Shown: one piece after another, positions 25,523-34,090 of the stretch
Numbering within the stretch: the first letter of the stretch is position 1
How the letters are laid out: each line of letters opens with the position of its first letter
Source: Anseongella ginsenosidimutans
Lineage (GTDB): Bacteria > Bacteroidota > Bacteroidia > Sphingobacteriales > Sphingobacteriaceae
Assembly (NCBI RefSeq): GCF_008033235.1
Contig: NZ_CP042432.1
Span: 1,178,001 to 1,242,000, forward strand
DNA: 64,000 nucleotides
Reading direction: 5' to 3'
Made by a program: the position numbers and the translations under genes
The notes under the pieces: generated by a model
What the model was told of the DNA's origin: nothing
The model's database searches: none
What the model saw: the letters and a program-made list of their open reading frames with translations, nothing else

Positions 25523-26635
25523 TTATTCCGAAAGCTCAAAGGAAAACTCATCATAACTTTCGGTTCTCCAGGCCAGGTGGCGTGTAGAAGGGGAAATGGC
25601 AAAAAACGGGGAAAAAGTTTTTACGAGTACCGTTTTTCCATCCGGAAGGAATTCAAGAATGCGCAGCCAGCCATCGCCTCCGTTGCCATGCCATCCCCCG
25701 GCTTCCCGCTGGGCGTTGAACATCATCTGATGCACTTTCTGCCCGGCTGAATTCTTGTCGGTCCGGAAGCCGGTCTGCCCTTCATGGCCCTCGGTATCGG
25801 CTACATGCCCGCTGAAAACAAGCTGGATATTCTCAGACGGTTGAATAAGTTCCCTGAACAAGGCGGCGCCATGCGTCACATCTTTAAGCGGATAGCCTTC
25901 TTTTTCGATATGTATGTTATCCAGTACCCGGGACTTGATATAACTATGGGTAAGTACTACGGCGATATGATCCTTATATTCGGGGCGGGCCGCCACCGCG
26001 GAGGCCCAGTCCACTACTGCTTTACGGGGATTGAATTCCAGCGAGAACACGAGGAACGGCCTTTCATTGTCCTGGCCTGCCCTGAATTCGTAACAGGCAT
26101 TTTCAAGTGTTTTGACGCCTGCGGCATTCGGGGCCATCTCTACAAGCAGGGCTTCGGTAAGCGGGTTGCGGTCCGGCGGAAAATACGTGCCGAACTGGCT
26201 GTACCTGTTTTCGGCGCTCTTATAACCGTAATCGTGATTTCCGGTGGCCAACACGTAAGGAACGATTCCGTCAAGGCGTGAAAAACCGCTGGATACGGCC
26301 TTCCATTGTTCCCGGCTGGTTTGGTTTCCGTTTACGCTATCGGGCTCAAGGATATAATTTTGTTCCACCAGGTCACCCGTGCAGAGGACGAGTTTAACGT
26401 TTAATTCATCGGCATTTTCCCTTATCCAGGCCGTCATCAGCTCAAATATACCCTGGTTACGGCCGAATTTTGAATAGGTTTGCGGATCCGGAAGCAGGAT
26501 CATGCTCCAGGACTTGCTGTCGGAAAGGGCCGGCTCCCGGTAAGTTTCCTGCGGAAAGGCCGGCATTGAAAAAAGAAGAAGCGCTGCAAGCAGGCTCAGA
26601 ACCCTGTTAAAAGGGATACGCGTAGTTTTTTTCAT
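25523..26635 (-). CDS. Secreted calcineurin-like metallophosphoesterase
   Basis: A 370-residue exported protein with a signal peptide of about 28 residues. Metallophosphoesterase motifs appear in order: LPDPQTYS (first Asp), CTGDLVEQN, ATGNHDYGY (with the catalytic His), VVLTHSYIK and FSGHVADTEGH. These provide the two-metal site for cleaving phosphomono- or diesters in the periplasm. Homologues in environmental bacteria are often annotated only as metallophosphoesterases, and the substrate is not evident. The gene shares a divergent spacer with carB and probably forms an operon with the NadR-type kinase. Confidence 0.9.
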   Translation of the reverse strand: MKKTTRIPFNRVLSLLAALLLFSMPAFPQETYREPALSDSKSWSMILLPDPQTYSKFGRNQGIFELMTAWIRENADELNVKLVLCTGDLVEQNYILEPDSVNGNQTSREQWKAVSSGFSRLDGIVPYVLATGNHDYGYKSAENRYSQFGTYFPPDRNPLTEALLVEMAPNAAGVKTLENACYEFRAGQDNERPFLVFSLEFNPRKAVVDWASAVAARPEYKDHIAVVLTHSYIKSRVLDNIHIEKEGYPLKDVTHGAALFRELIQPSENIQLVFSGHVADTEGHEGQTGFRTDKNSAGQKVHQMMFNAQREAGGWHGNGGDGWLRILEFLPDGKTVLVKTFSPFFAISPSTRHLAWRTESYDEFSFELSE

Positions 26636-26685
26636 TTTATCTCAATATGCTTGGATGTAAATATAGATAATCGATTAAAATTTGA

Positions 26686-26693
26686 TATTTTTG
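26686..26693 (+). promoter_or_regulatory. Candidate -7 element for carB
   Basis: TATTTTTG is an exact match to TAnnTTTG and lies 65 bases before the carB ATG. No TTG is found at 17-23 bases upstream, so the -33 element is weak or missing. Confidence 0.35.
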
Positions 26694-26758
26694 CCCAATT
26701 TTTGGAACAAGGGCCACGATGAATTATTTTCATAAAAGCTCTAAAACTCCCACCTCAA

Positions 26759-29623
26759 ATGCCAAGAAACGAAAGTATAAAATCTGTTTTAATTATCGGC
26801 TCCGGTCCCATTATTATCGGGCAGGCTTGTGAGTTTGATTATTCAGGGTCCCAGGCTTCCCTGTCCCTGAAAGAAGAAGGAATTGAAGTAGCCATCATTA
26901 ATTCCAACCCGGCTACCATTATGACAGATAAGGTGATCGCAGACCACGTTTATCTGAAACCGCTGACTACCGATTCTATCGCAGAGATCCTGGAGTTGCA
27001 TTTACACACTCCCGGGATGAAGAAGATAGATGCGGTGCTGCCTACCATGGGCGGCCAGACGGCCCTTAATCTTTGCAAGGAAGCGGAGGAAAGAGGAATA
27101 TGGGAACGGTTTGGCGTGAAGGTCATCGGCGTGGACGTAGATGCCATAGAACGGACCGAAAACCGGGAGGCTTTCCGCCAGCTGATGGTTGACATCGGCG
27201 TAGGCGTTGCCACATCCAAAATTGCCAATTCCTTCCTGGAAGGAAAGGAAGCAGCCCAGAAAATCGGTTTTCCGCTGGTAATCCGCCCTTCCTATACTCT
27301 TGGAGGTTCCGGCGGCGGTTTCGTACACCGGAAGGAAGAGTTTGACGCCGCCCTGAACAGGGGCCTGCAGGCCTCGCCCAGCCATGAAGTGCTGGTTGAG
27401 CAGGCAGTACTCGGCTGGAAGGAATTCGAGCTGGAGCTGCTTCGCGATAATAACGATAACGTGATCATTATCTGCTCCATCGAAAATTTCGACCCGATGG
27501 GCATCCATACCGGCGACTCCATAACGGTGGCCCCGGCCATGACGCTTTCCGACACGGCTTACCAGGAAATGCGTAACCAGGCGATTAAAATGATGCGTGC
27601 CATCGGCAATTTTGCCGGAGGCTGCAACGTGCAGTTTGCCATAGATCCGGAGACGGAGGAAATGATCGCTATTGAGATCAATCCCCGCGTTTCCCGTTCA
27701 TCCGCCCTTGCTTCCAAGGCGACGGGTTATCCAATTGCGAAAATAGCGGCTAAACTGGCCATCGGTTACAACCTGGACGAACTGGAAAACCAAATCACCA
27801 AAACGACTTCGGCTTACTTTGAACCGGCGCTGGATTACGTGATCGTGAAGATCCCCCGCTGGAACTTTGATAAATTCCCAGGGGCAAACCGGCAGCTGGG
27901 CCTGCAGATGAAATCCGTTGGGGAAGTAATGGGCATTGGCCGGAGCTTTAACGAGGCGCTGCAGAAAGCCTGTCAATCCCTGGAGATCAACCGCTGGGGC
28001 CTTGGGGCCGACGGCCGCCAGGAGCGTAACCTGGACAAGATCATGGCGAGCCTGGAAAACCCATCCTGGGACCGGCTGTTCCACATCTGGGATGCACTTT
28101 CTCTTGGCGTACCCATTACCTCTGTTCAGAAAGCCACCCGTATAGACCGCTGGTTCCTTATGCAGATCAACGAACTGGTGTTGCTGGAAGGCCTTATAAA
28201 GCGCTTCGATATTCGCAATCTGCCCAAAGACCTGCTGGTGCAGGCAAAAGAAAAGGGCTTTTCCGATGCCCAAATAGCCTGGCTGCTTAAATGTACCGAA
28301 GATGAGGTGTATGATTACCGTACATCGCTCGGGATACGGCGGGCCTATAAAATGGTGGATACCTGCGCGGCGGAATTCCCGGCACAAACACCTTACTTTT
28401 ACTCTACTTTTGAAGGCGCATCCACTTCCGGCGATAAAAGTAATCCCGCTAATGAATCCATCGTAAGCGACCGGAAAAAAGTAATCGTGCTGGGCTCGGG
28501 CCCTAACCGTATAGGCCAGGGGATCGAATTCGACTATTCCTGTGTACACGGGCTTATTGCCGCCAAGGAATCGGGTTACGAATCCATCATGGTCAACTGC
28601 AACCCGGAAACCGTTTCCACCGATTTCAACATGGCTGACAAGCTCTATTTCGAACCGGTTTTCTGGGAGCATGTGCGGGAGATCATCGACCTTGAAAAGC
28701 CGGAAGGCGTTATTGTTCAGCTTGGCGGGCAAACTGCCCTCAAGATGGCCGAGAAGCTGGATGAAAAGGGTATTCGCATCTTCGGTACGTCCTACCGGGA
28801 TATGGACCTTGCCGAAGACCGGGGGCATTTTTCGGACCTCCTGAAAGAGCTTGATATTCCCTATCCCAGGTATGGTGTGGCTGATAACGCCGAAGAAGCC
28901 CTGGAAGTGGCTGCCCAGGTAGGTTACCCCGTTCTGGTGCGGCCTAGTTATGTGCTTGGCGGCCAGGGAATGAGCATTGTCATTAACGATGAAGAGCTGG
29001 AAAAGGCTGTTGTGAATCTTCTGAAGAATATTCCCGGCGGCCGCATTCTCATTGACCACTTCCTGGACCGCGCCGAAGAGGCTGAGTCGGATGCCATTTG
29101 TGACGGTGAAGATGTATGCATTATTGGTTTAATGGAGCATATTGAGCCTGCAGGCATCCATTCCGGCGATTCAAGCGCCGTGCTGCCTCCTTTCGAGCTT
29201 TCCGAAAATGTGATCCGGCAAATGGAAGAATACACGCGTAAACTGGCATTTGCCCTGAACGTGCGCGGCCTGCTGAATATCCAGTTCGCCATCAAAGATG
29301 AAAAGGTTTACGTGATAGAGGCTAATCCCCGCGCATCGCGAACCGTTCCTTTCATCGCCAAGGCCTATGATGTTCCCTTTATAAATATTGCCACCAAGGT
29401 CATGCTGGGAGCAAACAAGCTAAAGGATTTTAAAATAGAGCGGAAGCTGGAAGGTTACGCGATCAAAGAACCGGTATTCTCATTTGACAAATTCCCGGAA
29501 GTGAACAAGGAGCTGGGCCCCGAAATGAAATCGACCGGCGAAGCCATTCGTTTTATCAAGGACCTGGACGATCCTTTCTTCCGTCATTTGTACAAGGAAA
29601 AATCAATGTACCTCAGCAAGTGA
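26759..29623 (+). CDS. carB: Carbamoyl-phosphate synthase large subunit, lacking the allosteric domain
   Basis: A 954-residue protein with two homologous halves, each an ATP-grasp synthetase. The first begins VLIIGSGPIIIGQACEFDYSG, the second near residue 575 with VLGSGPNRIGQGIEFDY. The halves make carboxyphosphate and then carbamoyl phosphate from bicarbonate, ATP and ammonia, supplying arginine and pyrimidine synthesis. The protein ends near VIRFIKDL...SKSMYLSK, where the E. coli enzyme (1073 residues) continues into its MGS-like domain that binds ornithine, IMP and UMP. That domain is absent, as in other Bacteroidota CarB proteins I recall. carA, which supplies ammonia from glutamine, is not in the window. 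Confidence 0.95.
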   Translation: MPRNESIKSVLIIGSGPIIIGQACEFDYSGSQASLSLKEEGIEVAIINSNPATIMTDKVIADHVYLKPLTTDSIAEILELHLHTPGMKKIDAVLPTMGGQTALNLCKEAEERGIWERFGVKVIGVDVDAIERTENREAFRQLMVDIGVGVATSKIANSFLEGKEAAQKIGFPLVIRPSYTLGGSGGGFVHRKEEFDAALNRGLQASPSHEVLVEQAVLGWKEFELELLRDNNDNVIIICSIENFDPMGIHTGDSITVAPAMTLSDTAYQEMRNQAIKMMRAIGNFAGGCNVQFAIDPETEEMIAIEINPRVSRSSALASKATGYPIAKIAAKLAIGYNLDELENQITKTTSAYFEPALDYVIVKIPRWNFDKFPGANRQLGLQMKSVGEVMGIGRSFNEALQKACQSLEINRWGLGADGRQERNLDKIMASLENPSWDRLFHIWDALSLGVPITSVQKATRIDRWFLMQINELVLLEGLIKRFDIRNLPKDLLVQAKEKGFSDAQIAWLLKCTEDEVYDYRTSLGIRRAYKMVDTCAAEFPAQTPYFYSTFEGASTSGDKSNPANESIVSDRKKVIVLGSGPNRIGQGIEFDYSCVHGLIAAKESGYESIMVNCNPETVSTDFNMADKLYFEPVFWEHVREIIDLEKPEGVIVQLGGQTALKMAEKLDEKGIRIFGTSYRDMDLAEDRGHFSDLLKELDIPYPRYGVADNAEEALEVAAQVGYPVLVRPSYVLGGQGMSIVINDEELEKAVVNLLKNIPGGRILIDHFLDRAEEAESDAICDGEDVCIIGLMEHIEPAGIHSGDSSAVLPPFELSENVIRQMEEYTRKLAFALNVRGLLNIQFAIKDEKVYVIEANPRASRTVPFIAKAYDVPFINIATKVMLGANKLKDFKIERKLEGYAIKEPVFSFDKFPEVNKELGPEMKSTGEAIRFIKDLDDPFFRHLYKEKSMYLSK

Positions 29624-29625
29624 TA

Positions 29626-30003
29626 ATGACCCTCGATATTGATCATAAAGACCTCAGGAGACTGACCGTTGTGGGAGACAAGGTGCTGATTAAGCCCAAG
29701 TCTCCCAATGAAAAGACCAAGTCGGGGCTTTTTTTGCCTCCCGGAGTGCATGAAAAGGAGCCTGTTCACAGCGGTTATGTGCTGAAGGTAGGGCCGGGAT
29801 ACCCTATCCCCAACCTTAGCGAAGACGACCCTTACCTGAATAAAAGCGAAGTCAAATACCTTCCGCTGCAGCCGCATGAAGGCGATCTGGCTATTTACCT
29901 GCCAAAAAGCGGCTTCGAGATCATTTTCAACGATGAAAAATATATCATCGTTCCGCATTCGGCCATTTTATTGCTGATCCGCGACGAGGGCTTATTTGAA
30001 TAG
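29626..30003 (+). CDS. GroES-like co-chaperonin paralogue
   Basis: A 125-residue protein with the GroES beta-barrel signatures: VVGDKVLIKPKSPNEKTKSGLFLPP at the N-terminus, GYVLKVGPG in the middle and KYIIVPHSAILLLI at the end. It differs from ordinary GroES (about 95 residues) by a longer loop rich in Pro and acidic residues near 60-85. The gene starts two bases after the carB stop. The ATG at 29626 is used, since an earlier GTG would overlap that stop. It may be a divergent co-chaperonin or a GroES-fold protein with another job. No groEL is nearby. Confidence 0.85.
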   Translation: MTLDIDHKDLRRLTVVGDKVLIKPKSPNEKTKSGLFLPPGVHEKEPVHSGYVLKVGPGYPIPNLSEDDPYLNKSEVKYLPLQPHEGDLAIYLPKSGFEIIFNDEKYIIVPHSAILLLIRDEGLFE

Positions 30004-30146
30004 GGCAGGTGAACGCGGTGCTGGTACAAAAAGCTTGTCGCTGCTGCGGCAAATAAGGGGCGGGATACCGGGAAAGAGATTTTTCATGCCGGTAAGCGTA
30101 ATATGCCTGGTAAGGTTATTAAGAAAAGAACGCCCGAAATTCCGGA

Positions 30147-30626
30147 TCAGAATAGCAGGGCTTCCACGTAAAACCAGGCAAAGACCAGGCAAAGGACAAT
30201 TTTAAGTCCTGCGCCTACCAGGAAGCCGATGAAGGACCCCCACGCTGCCCGCAAGGCGCGGGCCTGGTTTTGGGGGTCATGAATAAGTTCGCCGATAAAT
30301 GCGCCGATAAACGGTCCGAAAATAATCCCCACCGGGCCGGCGAACAAGCCGGCAAGCATACCTATTATGGCACCATATTGCCCCATTTTGGAGCCGCCGT
30401 ACTTCTTCGTGCCCCATATAGGCACGATATAGTCAAGCGCAGTAACCGCAATGGTAATAATAGCCGTTATGATCAGGAACCGCTGGCTGAAATGCGCATA
30501 CTCCGAATAATGCAGCAACAGCAACCCCGCCCACGCAATTGGCGGACCCGGCAGCACCGGCAGAAAACTACCCAGAATACCTATAATAATGGCCGCTCCC
30601 GCAAGTATAACAAACAAAACATCCAT
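30147..30626 (-). CDS. DUF456 family membrane protein
   Basis: A 159-residue protein of four to five hydrophobic segments with the DUF456 pattern: GSFLPVLPGPPIAWAGLLLL at the N-terminus, YIVPIWGTKKYGGSK in the middle and the glycine-rich GPVGIIFGPFIGAFIGEL. The function of the family is not known. It stands on the minus strand between a GroES-like gene and radA. The 40 bases separating it from radA hold a few copies of the AACNTT heptamer seen at 57990-58269. Confidence 0.85.
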   Translation of the reverse strand: MDVLFVILAGAAIIIGILGSFLPVLPGPPIAWAGLLLLHYSEYAHFSQRFLIITAIITIAVTALDYIVPIWGTKKYGGSKMGQYGAIIGMLAGLFAGPVGIIFGPFIGAFIGELIHDPQNQARALRAAWGSFIGFLVGAGLKIVLCLVFAWFYVEALLF

Positions 30627-30649
30627 CAGCTTCTAACTACCCCCAACCA

Positions 30650-30690
30650 ACAACTATAAACCTTAAACCTTGAACTTTAAACGTAAAAAA
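30650..30690. repeat. Short heptamer repeat cluster
   Basis: About five units of the seven-base form AACNTTR/AACTATA stand in tandem between DUF456 and radA. They belong to the same sequence family as the 40-unit array at 57990-58269, so this heptamer is dispersed in the genome and not unique to one locus. Confidence 0.5.
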
Positions 30691-32127
30691 CTACCCAAAC
30701 AAACTTCCGATAACTTCCTCAATTTTCCCAACAGCAATAACTTCTATTTTATACCGGGAAAGATTTAACTCCTTCCGGTTGTACCGGGATATATAGAGCG
30801 TTTCAAAACCCAGCTTTTCCGCTTCTGCGATGCGTTGTTCCACCCGGTTAACTGCCCTTATTTCCCCTGAAAGCCCCACCTCTCCGGCAAAACAGCAATG
30901 AGGAGGCAGGGGAATGTCCTCATGGGAGGAAATGATCGAGCAAACCAGGCCCAGGTCAATAGCAGGATCGTCTATTCGTATGCCGCCGGTAATATTAAGG
31001 AAGACATCTTTCATGCCAAGGCGGAATCCACAGCGTTTTTCAAGGACTGCCAGCAGCATATTCATCCGCCGGCTATCAAAGCCTGTGGCGGAACGCTGCG
31101 GAGTTCCGTATACGGAGGGGCTTACCAGGGCTTGTGTTTCAATCAACATCGGGCGAATGCCTTCCAGTGTAACCGATACGGCTACTCCGCTCAGGGCTTC
31201 TTCCCGCTGGGAGAGCAGTACTTCGGAGGGGTTGTTAACTCCCCGCATGCCATTTCCCTGCATTTCATATACTCCGAGTTCAGCGGCAGCGCCGAAGCGG
31301 TTCTTAATTGCACGGAGGATCCGGTACGTATGATGCCGGTCACCCTCGAACTGCAGAACGGTATCTACCATATGTTCCAGTATTTTGGGGCCGGCAATAA
31401 GCCCGTCCTTAGTGATATGGCCGATCATGAATACCGGAATATGGCTTTCCTTTGCAAAGCGCAGGAGTTCTGCCGTACATTCCCGGACCTGGGATACGCT
31501 GCCTGGAGTAGATTCTATATGGGCCGAATAAAGAGTTTGAACCGAATCAATAATAACCAGCTGCGGTTCCAGCTGTTCGGCTTGCTTCAGGATATGCTGA
31601 GTGGATGTTTCGGTGAGAATATAGAGCCCGGAAGCTCCCATACCGGATTGCGGGGGCGCTTCATCAGGCTTTGCGCTGGTATCCTCATTTTGATTCAGGT
31701 CCGGTTGGAGCCTGTTGGCTCTGAGGCGTATTTGCTGCTGGCTTTCTTCTCCGGAGACATACAGGATCTTCAGCGGCAGCTGCATAGCTACCTGGAGCAA
31801 GAGCGTGGATTTGCCTATTCCCGGTTCTCCGCCAAGTAATACGAGCGAACCCGGAACAATGCCTCCGCCCAAGACCCGGTCCAGTTCGGCGTCGGCAGTA
31901 CTGATCCTATATTGTGGCGAAAATTCAATCTCGCTGATCTTCACCGGCTGATTAACGCGGTTAACGCCTGTTTTCGCGCCTGCCTGTTTACCGTTTCCCT
32001 TGACGATCACTTCTTCGGCAAAACTATTCCATGACTCGCAGGAAGGGCATTTTCCCAGCCACTTCGCCGATTCATAGCCGCAGCTTTGGCAGAAATAAGC
32101 CGTCCTGGTCTTAACCGCTCTGTTCAT
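30691..32127 (-). CDS. radA: DNA repair protein RadA
   Basis: A 478-residue RecA-like ATPase that processes recombination intermediates. An N-terminal zinc finger (CQSCG...CPSCESW) is followed by Walker A GEPGIGKS, the RadA-specific KNRFG motif and a C-terminal Lon-protease-like domain (near residues 340-478: GGIRIDDPAIDLG, FAGEVGLSGEIRAV). Compared with homologues a short extra insertion rich in Asn/Gln/Pro lies near residues 130-160. The ATG at 32127 is chosen because it begins just before the zinc finger. It overlaps the small coiled-coil membrane protein gene by 17 nt. Confidence 0.95.
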   Translation of the reverse strand: MNRAVKTRTAYFCQSCGYESAKWLGKCPSCESWNSFAEEVIVKGNGKQAGAKTGVNRVNQPVKISEIEFSPQYRISTADAELDRVLGGGIVPGSLVLLGGEPGIGKSTLLLQVAMQLPLKILYVSGEESQQQIRLRANRLQPDLNQNEDTSAKPDEAPPQSGMGASGLYILTETSTQHILKQAEQLEPQLVIIDSVQTLYSAHIESTPGSVSQVRECTAELLRFAKESHIPVFMIGHITKDGLIAGPKILEHMVDTVLQFEGDRHHTYRILRAIKNRFGAAAELGVYEMQGNGMRGVNNPSEVLLSQREEALSGVAVSVTLEGIRPMLIETQALVSPSVYGTPQRSATGFDSRRMNMLLAVLEKRCGFRLGMKDVFLNITGGIRIDDPAIDLGLVCSIISSHEDIPLPPHCCFAGEVGLSGEIRAVNRVEQRIAEAEKLGFETLYISRYNRKELNLSRYKIEVIAVGKIEEVIGSLFG

Positions 32128-32335
32128 TATCTTCCTCCGTATCAGGGTGTTCGCGGGCAGGGAGGCCGTTGAGCCTGCGCAAAAGCTCGTTGTTCTCACG
32201 CTGCAGGTCCAGTTCTTCTTCCTTCAGCTCCATATAATTCCTGACCGACCGCCTGATGAAGGTCCAGATAAAGTACGGGATCAACAGTATGACTACTACC
32301 ATCAGTATCTGGGAAATATTTGTGAGCCAGCTCAT
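32111..32335 (-). CDS. Small membrane protein with coiled-coil tail
   Basis: A 74-residue protein with one N-terminal membrane helix (about residues 7-28), then a charged heptad-like stretch (MELKEEELDLQRENNELLRRL) predicted to form a coiled coil, and an acidic end. It is read in a unit with radA and overlaps it by 17 nt. No family is recognised, but the shape and coupling support a real gene. Confidence 0.65.
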   Translation of the reverse strand: MSWLTNISQILMVVVILLIPYFIWTFIRRSVRNYMELKEEELDLQRENNELLRRLNGLPAREHPDTEEDNEQSG

Positions 32336-32363
32336 ACCTCCCCAAACATAAGAAAAATCAGCC

Positions 32364-33911
32364 TTAAATCTTGATTTCCTCGTCTTTGTCTGAGTAGAAG
32401 TGATATTCAGTGAAATGGTAGGAAGAAACGGGTTTAATGCGGATCCATTTCTTATAACGGAAGTACCATTTTACCTGCCGCGAAACAAGTCCCTTCTTCA
32501 GGAAAGCCTCAATATACGGATGAACGCAAAGAGTAATATGACTTTCGTTCTGTTCCCTGAGGATGTATTCCAGGTTATTCTCAATATCGTCCATAAGAAG
32601 AATGCTCGCCTTTACCTCGCCCGTTCCTCCGCAGGTAGGACATTGCTCAACCGTTACAATGCTCATTTCTGGCCGAACGCGCTGCCGGGTGATCTGTACC
32701 AGGCCGAATTTGCTGGGAGGAAGGATGGTGTGTTTGGCACGGTCGTCCTTCATTTCTTCGCGAAGAGCGTTGTAAAGCTGTTTCCGGTTGACGGCCTTGT
32801 GCATATCAATGAAATCGATCACGATAATGCCGCCCATGTCCCGGAGCCGGAGCTGCCGGGCAATTTCCCTGGCTGCCTCCACGTTTACCTGCAAGGCGTT
32901 GTCTTCCTGGTTGATCTGGCTGTTGGTCCTGTTACCACTGTTCACGTCAATGACGTGCATTGCTTCCGTGTGTTCAATGATCAGGTACGCGCCCCCCTGC
33001 ATATTTACCGTTCGTCCGAAGAGGGCTTTGATCTGCTTATCAATCCCGAAATTTTCGAAAAGAGGCGCCCTGCCTTTATAAAGTTTTACGATCTTCTCCT
33101 GGGTAGGGGCAATGTTACGGATGTAGGCGCCTATTTCAGAATAGGTAATAGGATCGTCTACATAAATGTTCTGGAAATCAGGGTTCAGGATATCCCGTAA
33201 GATGCTGGAAGTCCGGTCAATTTCCCCGACGATCTTCTGAGAGGGCTCCGTAACTTTAAGCCGTACGGCAAATGCCTCCCATTTTTCGATCAGTTCCTTG
33301 AGATCGTTATGAAGCTCCGCCACACTTACGCCTTCCGATACCGTGCGAATGATCACGCCGAAATTCCTGGGCCGGATATTTTCTACCAGTTTCCGCAAAC
33401 GGGTGCGTTCCGCGTTTCCCTTGATCTTCTTTGACAAAGAGATCACGTTGGAAAAGGGTACAAGCACCAGGTACCGTCCGGCCAGCGATATGTCTGAACT
33501 CAGCCGGGGGCCTTTGTTGGAAATAGGCTCTTTGGCAATCTGGACAGGAATCAGCTGATTTTTGCTGAGTACTTCAGTGATCTTGCCGCCCTTATTTATA
33601 TCTTCTTCCGACTTGAAGTTGTTCAGAAGATGATATTTTCTTCCGCTCCTGATGTCTTTGGAGATCTTAAGCAGGGAACGCACCTGCGGACCCAGGTCAA
33701 GGTAATGCAAAAAAGCATCACGCTCATAGCCTACGTCCACAAATGCAGCATTCAGGCCCGGCATAATCTTCTTTATACGGCCCAGATAGATATCTCCTAC
33801 AACGTAGTTGTTGGTGCCTTGCTCCTGATGAAGCTCAATAAGCTGTTTGTCTTTGAGCAAGGCAATGGTAACGCCCGAAGGCGTACCGTTGATAAGTAAT
33901 TCCTTTACCAC
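32364..33911 (-). CDS. rng: Ribonuclease G
   Basis: A 515-residue RNase E/G family endoribonuclease. An S1 RNA-binding domain lies at about residues 36-115 (GDIYLGRIKKIMPGLNAAFVDVG), then the RNase H-like and DNase I-like parts, with catalytic Asp in MHVIDVNSGNR and IIVIDFIDMH, and the zinc-link Cys pair in CPTCGG. It trims 16S rRNA and decays mRNA in other bacteria. The first codons (MVKELLING) are standard, so the start at 33911 is firm. The small basic protein gene lies 60 bases upstream, in the same direction. Confidence 0.95.
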   Translation of the reverse strand: MVKELLINGTPSGVTIALLKDKQLIELHQEQGTNNYVVGDIYLGRIKKIMPGLNAAFVDVGYERDAFLHYLDLGPQVRSLLKISKDIRSGRKYHLLNNFKSEEDINKGGKITEVLSKNQLIPVQIAKEPISNKGPRLSSDISLAGRYLVLVPFSNVISLSKKIKGNAERTRLRKLVENIRPRNFGVIIRTVSEGVSVAELHNDLKELIEKWEAFAVRLKVTEPSQKIVGEIDRTSSILRDILNPDFQNIYVDDPITYSEIGAYIRNIAPTQEKIVKLYKGRAPLFENFGIDKQIKALFGRTVNMQGGAYLIIEHTEAMHVIDVNSGNRTNSQINQEDNALQVNVEAAREIARQLRLRDMGGIIVIDFIDMHKAVNRKQLYNALREEMKDDRAKHTILPPSKFGLVQITRQRVRPEMSIVTVEQCPTCGGTGEVKASILLMDDIENNLEYILREQNESHITLCVHPYIEAFLKKGLVSRQVKWYFRYKKWIRIKPVSSYHFTEYHFYSDKDEEIKI

Positions 33912-33971
33912 CGTTGGAAAATGCCTTCCTCACCTGCATCCGCGCTATTAAAGTTGGATGTTGGTGTCAAT

Positions 33972-34061
33972 TTATTTCTTCTTGTGTCTGTTTTTCCTCA
34001 GGCGTTTTTTTCTCTTGTGGGTGGCCATTTTATGTCTCTTCCTCTTCTTACCACTTGGCAT
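33972..34061 (-). CDS. 29-residue very basic protein, probably ribosomal
   Basis: A complete small ORF with an ATG at 34061 and a TAA at 33972-33974. It encodes 29 residues, of which about 19 are Lys, Arg or His (MPSGKKRKRHK... KKRLRKNRHKKK). The composition is that of a tiny ribosomal protein. Bacteroidota ribosomes have an extra small protein called bL38 in structural work, as I recall, and this ORF beside rng is a candidate, but I cannot confirm identity from memory. It lies between the TPR gene and rng on the same strand, and gene finders with a length cut-off would miss it. Confidence 0.75.
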   Translation of the reverse strand: MPSGKKRKRHKMATHKRKKRLRKNRHKKK

Positions 34062-34090
34062 AACTTAATTTTTTTAATGTTAGATAATAA

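Noticed and set aside
27698-29059. 453-residue ORF antisense to carB
   Set aside because: It lies wholly within the strongly supported carB gene, has no domain or signal, and arises from codon bias on the opposite strand.
30004-30146. Short ORFs between the GroES-like gene and DUF456
   Set aside because: The frames are basic and lack start context or any family pattern. The region is best left as intergenic.
30898-31839. 313-residue ORF antisense to radA
   Set aside because: It is a shadow frame of a well supported gene.
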